From: Candidatus Woesearchaeota archaeon
GTDB taxonomy: Archaea; Nanobdellota; Nanobdellia; SCGC-AAA011-G17; GW2011-AR17
Length of the DNA: 29,947 nucleotides
Reading direction: 5' to 3'
Assembly: GCA_009691355.1 (NCBI GenBank)
Contig: SICW01000003.1
Location: 1 to 29,947 of the forward strand
This document shows, piece after piece, positions 1-7,220 of this stretch. Below the pieces are notes generated by a model. It searched no databases. It saw only the letters and a list, made by a program, of their open reading frames with translations, and was not told the DNA's origin. Made by a program: the position numbers and the translations under genes. Within the stretch, counting starts at the first letter, position 1; each line of letters starts with the position of its first letter.

Positions 1-27
1 ATATACATTGCTAGAGACACAAATTCT

Positions 28-35
28 TATAAATG
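28..35 (+). promoter_or_regulatory. TATA box for the GlcD-like gene
   Basis: TTATAAAT is centred about 25.5 bases before the ATG at 57, the spacing expected for an archaeal leaderless transcript. It also overlaps the upstream ATG at 33, which therefore should not be in the mRNA. Confidence 0.6.
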
Positions 36-56
36 ATTTTCATTATAGGCCTCGGT

Positions 57-1211
57 ATGAAGTTGCAAGATATATTTACGAAGGCATATTCTGAAATCTC
101 TGTGGATAAGATCGTCTATGGACGTGACGCTTCCGAGCTCGAAGGGAGTTGTCAAGCAGTTGTTTGGCCAACACATAAAGAACAAGTCCAGCATATGCTT
201 AAGTTTGCTTCAAAAGACATGCACTTTACTATTCGAGGAGCAGGAAGCAATACCTTAGGTGCAGCTGTTCCATCTCAATCTATTGTTGTGGATATGTCTC
301 GTATGAATAAGATTCTAGAGTGGGGCTCGGATTTTGTCGTTGTAGAATCGGGCTTGGTACTGGGAGAACTTCTTACCAGTTTAGAAAAAAAACGACTTGT
401 TTTTCCGATTAAACCATTAGAACTCCCCCTTTGTACTATTGGCGGAATGATTGCGATGAACACCTATGGTCTTGATACCTATTATGGAAGAATGGAAAAC
501 TGGGTAGAAGAACTAGAAGTTATAGATGGGGAAGGAAACAGGGTAAAAGTTTCTGGAGCCCAACTAAAAGATTTCCTTGGTGCTGAAGGAATAACAGGCA
601 TTATTCTGAGTGCGAAATTAAAGCTACTTACAGAGCCACGTCAAAAAACGGTATCTATATTTAAGTTCAATACGATTACTTCATTAATGGATAAAGCAAT
701 TATTTTGGATAAAAGCCCCAATGTTCTGGCAATTGAGTACCTTGATGATTTCTGTTCTCATTATCTTTCTTTAGGCCAATCTCTTCATTTACTTGTTGAG
801 TATGGTAATGACGCGGGTGTCATTAAAGATCCAGAAGAGATTGCAAAAATTGATGAATTAAAAGAGAAATTACAGCATGTTCTTATCAATAAAAAATATA
901 CTCAAAAAGAAGATCCAAAAATCTCTATCCAACAGCATGCAAAATTCTTGCACTGGTGTCAAAAAAATGGTGTACCTTGCTTCGGTCATATGAAGCTAGG
1001 TATTTTCCATCCTAATTTTCGTGAAGGATCTCCTTTACAAAGAGAAATGCATATGCTTGTAATGGGCTTACAGGGGGAGATTGCTGGACAGTATGGTATT
1101 GGGAGAAAGCGAAAAAGGTCTGTCTCTCTGGATAGAAAAGTCAGATTACAAACATTAAAAACAAAATATGACCCTAAGAAAATTCTGAATCGAGGAATAC
1201 TTATAGACTAA
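57..1211 (+). CDS. GlcD-like FAD-binding (PCMH) oxidoreductase, short form
   Basis: Likely a flavin-dependent 2-hydroxyacid-type dehydrogenase of the GlcD/D-lactate dehydrogenase group; the substrate cannot be read from sequence. The N-terminal half is a PCMH-type FAD domain: IRGAGSNTLGAAVP (about residues 59-72) is the pyrophosphate loop, GGMIAMNTYGLDTYYGRMEN (129-148) and GAEGITGIILSAKLKL (175-190) are the usual FAD contacts. The C-terminal part ends in GQYGIGRKRK and DPKKILNRG, matching the family's 'GEHGIG' and 'DPKGILNPG' ends. It is 384 residues, shorter than the roughly 460 of GlcD, the loss lying in the C-terminal cap. The His of GEHGIG is Tyr here. An in-frame ATG at 33 is rejected because the TATA box at 28-35 covers it and lies about 26 bases before the ATG at 57. 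Its stop overlaps the convergent lipoprotein gene by 4 bases. Confidence 0.8.
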   Translation: MKLQDIFTKAYSEISVDKIVYGRDASELEGSCQAVVWPTHKEQVQHMLKFASKDMHFTIRGAGSNTLGAAVPSQSIVVDMSRMNKILEWGSDFVVVESGLVLGELLTSLEKKRLVFPIKPLELPLCTIGGMIAMNTYGLDTYYGRMENWVEELEVIDGEGNRVKVSGAQLKDFLGAEGITGIILSAKLKLLTEPRQKTVSIFKFNTITSLMDKAIILDKSPNVLAIEYLDDFCSHYLSLGQSLHLLVEYGNDAGVIKDPEEIAKIDELKEKLQHVLINKKYTQKEDPKISIQQHAKFLHWCQKNGVPCFGHMKLGIFHPNFREGSPLQREMHMLVMGLQGEIAGQYGIGRKRKRSVSLDRKVRLQTLKTKYDPKKILNRGILID

Positions 1212-1495
1212 TAGTTTTGAATAGCACTCAGACAATAATCTAATCTCTTGGGGATATAATCCCAGAGATCTAATTGACTTGCCTCAAGGATAAGATCTCT
1301 TCTTTCGAAATATGGCTCTTCAGACATACGAAAATGTCCACTTTCAAACATGACTAAAAGTTCTTCACAACGCCCCTGTAAATCTAAATACACTTCCATT
1401 TGTTCACGAGTATAGAGTGTTTCTTGTGGAGCAGCTATAACAGGAGCTTTATGTATACAACCCATAAGAAGAAGTGTTAATCCCATAGTTCTCAT
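1208..1495 (-). CDS. small putative lipoprotein
   Basis: I do not recognise the mature domain. The 95-residue product begins with a short hydrophobic stretch ending in LTLLLMGC, which reads as a lipoprotein signal with Cys13 as the lipidation site, so the protein is probably secreted and membrane-anchored. The rest is charged and helical in character (REQMEVYLDLQGRCEELLVMF). The start codon overlaps the stop of ogg in an ATGA arrangement, so it should be translated from the aIF2 gamma operon by coupling. The tail overlaps the convergent flavoprotein gene by 4 bases. Function unknown. Confidence 0.65.
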   Translation of the reverse strand: MRTMGLTLLLMGCIHKAPVIAAPQETLYTREQMEVYLDLQGRCEELLVMFESGHFRMSEEPYFERRDLILEASQLDLWDYIPKRLDYCLSAIQNY

Positions 1496-2082
1496 TTTAA
1501 AATTTCACCTGATTTTCTAGACCATAACACAAAATCTAGTTCATCCATACCTATCTCCAATGTATCAGAAAACTTTTTAAGCTTTTTCTCTAAGAGTAAA
1601 TAATTCTTTGTAGTCATAGTTGGTCTCTTCTTTATGATGCGAAACTCTATCATTGCATTAAGAACGTGTTTATCTAAGATAGCATAGCCACTGTGGCCCA
1701 TATTTCGCAAAAAATGCGAGCTTTCTTTATATCCAAATCCCTTTATATTCTTTGCAAGGTATTCTCGGTCATATGTTAGGGGAACATTTCGTGCAAGAAA
1801 AATATACTCTGCACGTCTATTATAGAATCTACATCGTAACTCGTGTAATTTCTCTCGTATTTCTTGTTCTGATCCTGTAAAAATCACATCGCCAACAGTA
1901 TCCATAACACGACTGGCCATACGTGAAGAAGTATTTGCAGCAAGAAGGCAGAAACACAACTCCTGAAATGCTTCTTTTTCAGTACGATTTTTTTTAAATT
2001 CTTGTAAACGTGTTTTAATTGCTAATTTGTTCTTTTCGTAATGCAGGTATAACTCGTTTAATTTCAGTGATGACTTGATCAA
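1492..2082 (-). CDS. ogg: N-glycosylase/DNA lyase, archaeal OGG2 type
   Basis: Removes 8-oxoguanine from DNA and cuts the strand by beta-elimination (base excision repair). The protein matches archaeal OGG2 across its length: RLQEFKK and ELCFCLLAANTSS near the N-terminus, RFYNRRAEYIFLAR, then the helix-hairpin-helix segment NIKGFGYKESSHFLRNMGH with the catalytic Lys, and AILDKHVL with the catalytic Asp. The C-terminus LDFVLWSRKSGEILK is the family's typical end. The length of 196 residues is normal only if translation starts at the TTG at 2082, which puts its first 68 bases inside the end of the cytidylate kinase gene. No in-frame ATG gives a complete N-terminus. Its stop overlaps the next gene's start by 4 bases. 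Confidence 0.88.
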   Translation of the reverse strand: MIKSSLKLNELYLHYEKNKLAIKTRLQEFKKNRTEKEAFQELCFCLLAANTSSRMASRVMDTVGDVIFTGSEQEIREKLHELRCRFYNRRAEYIFLARNVPLTYDREYLAKNIKGFGYKESSHFLRNMGHSGYAILDKHVLNAMIEFRIIKKRPTMTTKNYLLLEKKLKKFSDTLEIGMDELDFVLWSRKSGEILK

Positions 2083-2560
2083 TAGAAAGGCCTGTTGTAT
2101 CTATATAGGCGTCATAATTCTTGAGATTATCTGTATCAATATTGTATAAACTGAGATAACGTGCTCTTTCATCTTCCCCACGTTCTCTTGTTTTTTTTGC
2201 AAAATCTTCTACTTTTTCAGACTCTATCCCTATTCTTCTTTTGAAGACTCTTCGTACACTTTCTTCATAGCTCACATCTAAAAATATGTGTACTGCATCA
2301 GGGATAAAATGAAATGCTAAACGGCTATCAAAGATAAAATTATCTTCAGTCTTACCAATGTTATCCATCCAAGAGTCGACTTCCTCATCAAATTTTTTAG
2401 AACGTTTTTTTGTAAACTCTTCAATAGTATAGTCTTGCTCAATCGCAAGCTTTCGCATATAATCCCCTGTAGAATAATGTTTGAGCTGTAATTCTTGTGC
2501 GAGTCTTTTTGCAACAGGTGATTTTCCAGAACCAGGACGACCACAAAGAGCGATTTTCAT
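2015..2560 (-). CDS. cmk: cytidylate kinase-like P-loop nucleotide kinase
   Basis: Probably phosphorylates CMP/dCMP with ATP in pyrimidine nucleotide metabolism. The 181-residue protein starts with a P-loop MKIALCGRPGSGKSPVAKRLA (GRPGSGKS at residues 7-14), followed by YSTGDYMR (the NMP-binding STGD motif) and NFIFDSRLAFHFIPDAVHIFLDV, which resembles the 'VIEGRLAG...FKI.L.A' region of archaeal Cmk. RRIGIES and KKTRERGEDERARYLSLYNID form the lid and the conserved R-x3-D-x-R region. The start has a GAGG sequence a few bases upstream, and aIF2 gamma ends only 7 bases before it, so the two are co-transcribed. A related specificity such as AMP or dNMP cannot be excluded from motifs alone. Confidence 0.8.
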   Translation of the reverse strand: MKIALCGRPGSGKSPVAKRLAQELQLKHYSTGDYMRKLAIEQDYTIEEFTKKRSKKFDEEVDSWMDNIGKTEDNFIFDSRLAFHFIPDAVHIFLDVSYEESVRRVFKRRIGIESEKVEDFAKKTRERGEDERARYLSLYNIDTDNLKNYDAYIDTTGLSIDQVITEIKRVIPALRKEQISN

Positions 2561-2567
2561 AAGGCCT

Positions 2568-3878
2568 CTATTTTATAGTACAATACCCAATGAGTCTAAA
2601 TCTATGTCCAACAAGACGAGAAACAGTAATTTTATCTGTCTTTTCAACACAAACTGGAATCTTTAATCGAGCAGTAACACAATTCTTAGAAATTTCACTT
2701 ACAAGACCAACAGTTGTTGAGGAATTTACATTCAGCATGAGATTTTCTCCTTTCTTTATAGGCTCAACTTGAAGTTCTTTTTCTGAACCCACAACTCTTT
2801 CTAAGAGATGAGGGACAAGCTGTAATTCCATGTACACTTCGGGAAGTTTTCCTACATGCCCAACGACATTTCCAGAGAGAGAGTCTGATTTAACTAATGC
2901 TGGATCTAAAGAAGTTAAGAGAGCAATAGAAGCACCAGGTTGTGCACTTTTGAGATCTTCATTTCCAGTTTTTATTTGAACAATAGATGTGGTTAGTGGT
3001 AACCAAGAAATTTTTCCTTCTCTTTCAATTTTTCGTCCTGGGCGAATTTCAACCTTTTCTCCAACTTTAAAAATTCCCTGTTTTAATGCGCCACCAAGAA
3101 CCCCCCCAACAATCTTCATCATTTGTGTTCCGGGTTTATTAATGTCAAAACTTCGAGCAATAAACATCAGTGGATCTTTTTTGGTATCCCTTTTTGGTGT
3201 AGGAAATTGTTCTTCAATGATTTCGACTAAGAGATCTATGTTTACATTATTTTTTGCGGATATAGGAACAATAGGAGCATTTTCTGCGACACTCCCTTTT
3301 ACAAAAGACTTGATTTGTTTATAATTTTCCAGGGCATCTTCTTCACTCACGAGATCAATTTTATTTTGAACAATGATAATATTTTTTATACCACAAATTT
3401 GGAGGGCCATAAGATGTTCTTTTGTTTGTGGCTGAGGGCATTCTTCATCAGCTGCTACTAGAAGCAAAGCAGCATCAATAATTGCAGATCCAGAAAGCAT
3501 GGTTGCCATGAGTGTTTCGTGTCCAGGAGCATCAACAAAAGAAACAGAACGCAGGAGTTTAGTTTTATTTTCACAGTTTGGACACTTGTCCATTGTTCCG
3601 TAGGCCTGTGGCCCTTTACATTTTTCACATTTATAAAAAGATGCATTTGCATATCCTAATCGAATCGTAATTCCTCGTTTTACTTCTTCAGAGTGTGTAT
3701 CTGTCCATTTCCCAGATAGTCTCTGGGTCATGGTAGTTTTTCCATGATCAACATGGCCAACTAAACCTATACTAATTTCCGGTTGAGAGCTTTTTTCCTG
3801 AGCTTCTTCTTTACTTTCAGTTTTGATTTCAGGACTTTTCACTTTTGCTTCAACGACTTTTGTTTTAGCTTTGGCCAT
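2568..3878 (-). CDS. eif2g: translation initiation factor aIF2, gamma subunit
   Basis: GTPase subunit of aIF2, which carries initiator Met-tRNA to the small ribosomal subunit. Visible motifs, numbered from the ATG at 3878: G1 GHVDHGKT (41-48), the switch I segment RGITIRLGYA, a zinc knuckle Cys84/Cys87/Cys99/Cys102, G3 DAPGH (116-120), G4 QNKIDL and the SAKNNVNID G5 region, followed by two beta-barrel domains ending GHRFRLIGYC. An upstream in-frame ATG at 3920 is rejected because the TATA box TTTATAAA (3901-3908) lies downstream of it and 26 bases before 3878. The first 35 residues are a Lys/Glu-rich extension absent from most aIF2 gamma proteins. It heads the operon with cmk, ogg and a lipoprotein gene. 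Confidence 0.95.
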   Translation of the reverse strand: MAKAKTKVVEAKVKSPEIKTESKEEAQEKSSQPEISIGLVGHVDHGKTTMTQRLSGKWTDTHSEEVKRGITIRLGYANASFYKCEKCKGPQAYGTMDKCPNCENKTKLLRSVSFVDAPGHETLMATMLSGSAIIDAALLLVAADEECPQPQTKEHLMALQICGIKNIIIVQNKIDLVSEEDALENYKQIKSFVKGSVAENAPIVPISAKNNVNIDLLVEIIEEQFPTPKRDTKKDPLMFIARSFDINKPGTQMMKIVGGVLGGALKQGIFKVGEKVEIRPGRKIEREGKISWLPLTTSIVQIKTGNEDLKSAQPGASIALLTSLDPALVKSDSLSGNVVGHVGKLPEVYMELQLVPHLLERVVGSEKELQVEPIKKGENLMLNVNSSTTVGLVSEISKNCVTARLKIPVCVEKTDKITVSRLVGHRFRLIGYCTIK

Positions 3879-3900
3879 AGCAAGGACAAAATTTTGGGTG

Positions 3901-3908
3901 TTTATAAA
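3901..3908 (-). promoter_or_regulatory. TATA box for the aIF2 gamma operon
   Basis: On the minus strand the element reads TTTATAAA and is centred 26.5 bases before the ATG at 3878. This fits a leaderless mRNA and decides that start. Confidence 0.65.
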
Positions 3909-3961
3909 CTTATCCAGCAACGATATAGGAGAGAAAATTTTTAACTTTTTTTACAGAAAGC

Positions 3962-3969
3962 TTATAAGT
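3962..3969 (+). promoter_or_regulatory. TATA box for the ClpX-like gene
   Basis: TTATAAGT lies about 30 bases before the ATG at 3996, implying a leader of at most a few bases. Confidence 0.5.
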
Positions 3970-3995
3970 TTGAGTTTTGCAAAGGACAGCATACA

Positions 3996-5660
3996 ATGGC
4001 AGAATTTACTCAGTGGTTTGCAGGCCAAGAAAAGGGCCTTATGAAAATAGTAGAGGGCATTTCTGGTGATACAGGTCTTAAGGTATCTCTCAAGAGAAAA
4101 GATAATCGCAGATATGAAACTGTTTCCCCCTATGTCCTTCCTGTAGATATTCATAATGGGAAGGTTGTTGCTCTTGTTGCTGTTGGTGATCATGTAGAGG
4201 AAGTCCCAATCGGGTTTACTTCAAAATGGAAAATTTGGGAGCGAGGGTATTATTCTTGTGAAATTGCACAAAGAGGCCAACTCATGATAGAATCTATTAA
4301 CAAACCCAGAGATGATGTTTTGTATCTTCCTTTAGAAACGAGTAATTTTGAATCTAGCACTAGGGGAGTACTATTCCCTTGTTTTCAATTAAGAGGAACT
4401 GCCCAAGAAAAACCCATTTATCTTGTTACAGAAGGTGATGGTAGAATTGAAACCTATGGCATCAGTAAAAGTGACTCTGCATTTATTCTTACTCAACATG
4501 AAGCCATTTCTAATCCTCAAGGACGTGCACTTCGTGACTATATCACAAAAATACGAAGAGGAAAACTTCGAGATCCCCTCCTCCTTACTGATCGCGACCA
4601 AAAAAGAGTTGGACTTGTAAGAGATCTTTCTTGGGATAATCCAAGGGAGGTTGTTGAATATTTAAACACTATCGTTGTAGGACAAGAGCATGCAAAAAAG
4701 GCTGCAGCTATTGCATTTTCCAATTATATGGTGAGGAGAAGAACAGGGAATAGAGATATTAAAAAAGAAATGGTTCTTCTTATTGGTCCTACGGGATCTG
4801 GAAAAACGTTTATCTTTCAAAGCCTTTGTGAAGCATCCGGCCTTCCCTTTGTAGTGAATTCAGTTGCTGGAAAAAGTAGTGAAGGCTATGTGGGTTTTAA
4901 TGCTTCAAGTTTATTCAATGAGCTTGTTAGTAACACAGAAGAAGCTCCGTATGGAGTTGTTTTTCTTGATGAAATAGATAAAGTTGCAAATACTGGAAGA
5001 GGTTTTTTTGAACCTCGTCTTCAAAGAGAAATCATGAACTGGATGAGTGGTGCACGTGTTCGTGTGACCCTTGATGAAGAAAAAAGAAAAGAGCGATTCC
5101 TCCTTACCAATAATATGCTCTTTGTAGGAGCAGGGACTTTTGAAGATCAAGGCAGTGGTTCACTTGAGACTTTGGTCTCTCAAAGATTAACACGAGAAAG
5201 AAGCAGAAGGAGATCCGAAAGAAGTTTAGATACTCTTGATGCAAAAGATCTCATCTCTTATGGTTTTATGGGAGAACTTGTGGGAAGAATGACTACACGT
5301 GTTGTCTTACAAAGACTCACAGCAGGAGAAATGGAACAAATTCTTCGCCAAGAAGAGAGCTCACCTTTACGAGGGTATAAAGCACTCTTGAAAGAAAGAG
5401 GTTATAGTCTAGATGTGAATGATGAAGTTCTTCCTCTTCTTGTTGCTGCATGCCAGTCTGACACCGGCGTTCGAGCATTAGATACAGTTTGCTCACAATT
5501 ATTTAGAGAAGTATTATACGATCCTAGAGAATTTAGTGTTGGGGGAAAAATTGTTCTTGATAGGGAACGTGCAAGAGAATTACTTGAAGGAAAGCCTGCA
5601 AGTCCATCTTTAGTTACTTCTCCAAGGTTTCATCTTAGAGTTCTGGATGATGATTCCTAG
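3996..5660 (+). CDS. ClpX-like AAA+ unfoldase with unrecognised N-terminal region
   Basis: The C-terminal 335 residues follow ClpX/HslU: LNTIVVGQEHAKKAAAIAFSNY (ClpX 'LDDYVIGQEQAKK'), Walker A GPTGSGKT (264-271), pore loop GYVG (297-300), Walker B VVFLDE (321-326), LQREIMNWMSG (ClpX 'LQQALLKIIEG'), NNMLFVGAGTF, then SYGFMGELVGR with the arginine finger Arg431, and TGVRAL with sensor-2 Arg493. All nucleotide-hydrolysis residues are present, so it should be an active ATP-driven unfoldase. The ClpX zinc domain is missing; instead about 220 residues of mostly beta-like sequence (for example PYVLPVDIHNGKVVALVAVG) that I do not recognise precede the ATPase. The loop where ClpX carries its IGF ClpP-docking tripeptide is Arg-rich (RLTRERSRRRSERS) with no such motif, so partnership with ClpP is doubtful. 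Divergent from aIF2 gamma. ClpX is generally absent from archaea. Confidence 0.78.
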   Translation: MAEFTQWFAGQEKGLMKIVEGISGDTGLKVSLKRKDNRRYETVSPYVLPVDIHNGKVVALVAVGDHVEEVPIGFTSKWKIWERGYYSCEIAQRGQLMIESINKPRDDVLYLPLETSNFESSTRGVLFPCFQLRGTAQEKPIYLVTEGDGRIETYGISKSDSAFILTQHEAISNPQGRALRDYITKIRRGKLRDPLLLTDRDQKRVGLVRDLSWDNPREVVEYLNTIVVGQEHAKKAAAIAFSNYMVRRRTGNRDIKKEMVLLIGPTGSGKTFIFQSLCEASGLPFVVNSVAGKSSEGYVGFNASSLFNELVSNTEEAPYGVVFLDEIDKVANTGRGFFEPRLQREIMNWMSGARVRVTLDEEKRKERFLLTNNMLFVGAGTFEDQGSGSLETLVSQRLTRERSRRRSERSLDTLDAKDLISYGFMGELVGRMTTRVVLQRLTAGEMEQILRQEESSPLRGYKALLKERGYSLDVNDEVLPLLVAACQSDTGVRALDTVCSQLFREVLYDPREFSVGGKIVLDRERARELLEGKPASPSLVTSPRFHLRVLDDDS

Positions 5661-5701
5661 AAAAGGAGTGCAAAGCCTCTAGAAAAACCTCTGCTCTTTG
5701 T

Positions 5702-5986
5702 TTATTCTTGTTTTCCAGTCACATAAATATGATCATTGTATTCTTCAACTTCAATTTCTTTGAGGTCGTTAATCACAATATCATTCCCAGGTAAAAGATA
5801 GTCTATGTTTAGTCCTTTCACAACTACTTTGTGTATTTTTTCAAACTCTAAGACTTCTTTTGGACCTTTCACACTTAAGTGAGGGTTGTTTTCATCGAAT
5901 AAACTTATGAAGCACGGTCTGCGGTTAAAGTCATCAACATAACTCTTCTTTCGAGCTATAAGAACACTTTTGGTTTTGTACTTCAT
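5702..5986 (-). CDS. small unknown protein downstream of eS6
   Basis: I do not recognise this 94-residue protein. It is mixed charged and hydrophobic without a signal or membrane segment (for example VLEFEKIHKVVVKGLNIDYL), and looks like a small soluble alpha/beta fold. The start is set at the ATG at 5986 because a strong Shine-Dalgarno GGAGG (complement of 5996-6000) lies 9 bases upstream; the ATG at 6010 would place that site inside the gene. It begins 39 bases after the eS6 stop on the same strand, so it is probably translated from the eS6 mRNA. CTCC just before the GGAGG could pair with it in a 4-bp hairpin and modulate initiation. Confidence 0.65.
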   Translation of the reverse strand: MKYKTKSVLIARKKSYVDDFNRRPCFISLFDENNPHLSVKGPKEVLEFEKIHKVVVKGLNIDYLLPGNDIVINDLKEIEVEEYNDHIYVTGKQE

Positions 5987-6025
5987 GTTTTTTTTCCTCC
6001 AAAGGAGCATGATAAAGTACGGGGC

Positions 6026-6415
6026 TTATTGCGCTGGAGCGTCTTTCTTTCCTAAGAGATCATCCAGTGTTTTTGCACCGTATTTTTTGACGCTTAGGTT
6101 GATCTGTGCAGTTTTATCTGTGACTTGATTTCCACAGACAGTCTTTCGTTTTTTCATTCCCTTTCTATCAACTTTCACACCGACACCGGAACCAATTAAT
6201 GCTCTTTTTCGAACCGGGCCATCAATATCATGTCTCATGGGGAAGCCTGCGAAATCACTGCCACCACAAATTTGGAGTTCGTATCCTTCTAAGCCTAAGA
6301 AATCACCAGATACTTTATCTCCAATCTTCTTTCCTACGAGAGTTTCCTCTTCTAAAGCTTTCTGATAGGTTTTCCCAGTTTTTACATCATTAATGACAAA
6401 TCGTACTTCAACCAT
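6026..6415 (-). CDS. rps6e: small-subunit ribosomal protein eS6
   Basis: Component of the archaeal small ribosomal subunit. Key stretches are VEVRFVINDVKTGKTYQ at the start, GKKIGDKVSGDFLGLEGYEL, the family signature GGSDFAGFPMRHDIDGPVRK, and GMKKRKTVCGNQV (eukaryotic eS6 has 'GERKRKSVRG'). Its 129 residues match archaeal eS6 of about 125. The open frame runs 81 codons further upstream, but that part crosses the divergent hydrolase gene and has no family similarity; the ATG at 6415 is preceded by TATA element CTTATAAA (6443-6450, minus strand) at about 31 bases. Confidence 0.93.
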   Translation of the reverse strand: MVEVRFVINDVKTGKTYQKALEEETLVGKKIGDKVSGDFLGLEGYELQICGGSDFAGFPMRHDIDGPVRKRALIGSGVGVKVDRKGMKKRKTVCGNQVTDKTAQINLSVKKYGAKTLDDLLGKKDAPAQ

Positions 6416-6442
6416 TTTATGAAATTTAGAGTTTTTAGCAGG

Positions 6443-6450
6443 TTTATAAG
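6443..6450 (-). promoter_or_regulatory. TATA box for eS6
   Basis: CTTATAAA on the minus strand is centred about 31 bases before the eS6 ATG, giving a leader of about five bases. It supports the short form of the gene. Confidence 0.5.
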
Positions 6451-6487
6451 CTTTTTGGCATTCTGTTCTTGAGCGTTTACAGAAAGA

Positions 6488-6495
6488 TATATAAT
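6488..6495 (+). promoter_or_regulatory. TATA box for the alpha/beta hydrolase gene
   Basis: TATATAAT is centred about 32 bases before the ATG at 6524, so a very short leader is expected. It sits back to back with the eS6 promoter. Confidence 0.5.
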
Positions 6496-6523
6496 TTCTA
6501 AGCTCCTTTACATACCTTCCCTT

Positions 6524-7177
6524 ATGAAATCGGTAACCTTCTGCACAAAAGATAAAGTAGACATTGTAGCAAATTATTGGAAGGGGGGGAGAAGAGGAGT
6601 TGTTCTTCTCCATATGATGCCTGCAACTAAAGAGTCTTGGGACAGATTTGGAGGCCAATTGTTTGATGCTGGTTTTAGTGTACTTGCTATTGACTTACGA
6701 GGACATGGAGAAAGTATTTTTCAGGAAGGAAAAAAGTTAGATTACAAAATATTTACTGATCAAGAGCATCAGGCATCTATTGAAGATGTAGAGGCAAGCG
6801 TTTCTTTTCTTAAAAATGTTGGTGTGAAAGAGATTTTCCTTGTGGGTGCGTCTATAGGAGCAAATTTAAGTTTGGTATATCAGTCAGAACATCCCCAGAT
6901 TCAAAAAGCAATTCTCCTTTCTCCTGGAACAAATTATTATGGAGTGCGTACACAACCCAGTGCCCAAGCTTTGCAGAATAATCAAGAAGTCTATCTTGTT
7001 GCTGGAGTTTTAGATCAACGAAAAACAGGTAATGCTGCAGACATGGCAAAACTGATTGCAGAGAAAATTCCTGGAAAGAAAGAAATAAAAATATACTCAA
7101 GCAGTGCTCATGGGACCGACCTTTTTGCAGAGGATCCACAACTCATGAACACATTGATTATCTGGTTGCAGAAATAA
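6524..7177 (+). CDS. alpha/beta-hydrolase family protein
   Basis: A serine hydrolase or esterase-like enzyme of unknown substrate, 217 residues, cytosolic (no signal). It shows the alpha/beta-hydrolase core: VVLLHMMPATKESWDRF (oxyanion-hole region after the second strand), VLAIDLRGHGES (54-63), the nucleophile elbow GASIG with Ser110, VAGVLDQRK with candidate Asp164, and SSSAHGTDL with candidate His196, so a full catalytic triad can be drawn. ILLSPGTNYYG follows the nucleophile as in dienelactone-hydrolase-like members. Divergent from eS6 with separate TATA boxes. The start follows the TATA spacing. Confidence 0.82.
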   Translation: MKSVTFCTKDKVDIVANYWKGGRRGVVLLHMMPATKESWDRFGGQLFDAGFSVLAIDLRGHGESIFQEGKKLDYKIFTDQEHQASIEDVEASVSFLKNVGVKEIFLVGASIGANLSLVYQSEHPQIQKAILLSPGTNYYGVRTQPSAQALQNNQEVYLVAGVLDQRKTGNAADMAKLIAEKIPGKKEIKIYSSSAHGTDLFAEDPQLMNTLIIWLQK

Positions 7178-7220
7178 GCAACCAATCTTTTAAAAAGGAT
7201 TTTTCATCAAAATGTTTTCT

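Noticed and set aside
33..56. In-frame upstream ATG for the flavoprotein gene
   Set aside because: It lies inside the TATA box, and the ATG at 57 has the expected leaderless spacing.
3879..3920. 14-codon extension of aIF2 gamma
   Set aside because: It contains the TATA element and precedes the leaderless start at 3878.
6416..6658. N-terminal 81-codon extension of eS6
   Set aside because: It overlaps the divergent hydrolase gene and its promoter and has no similarity to eS6; the TATA box lies inside it.
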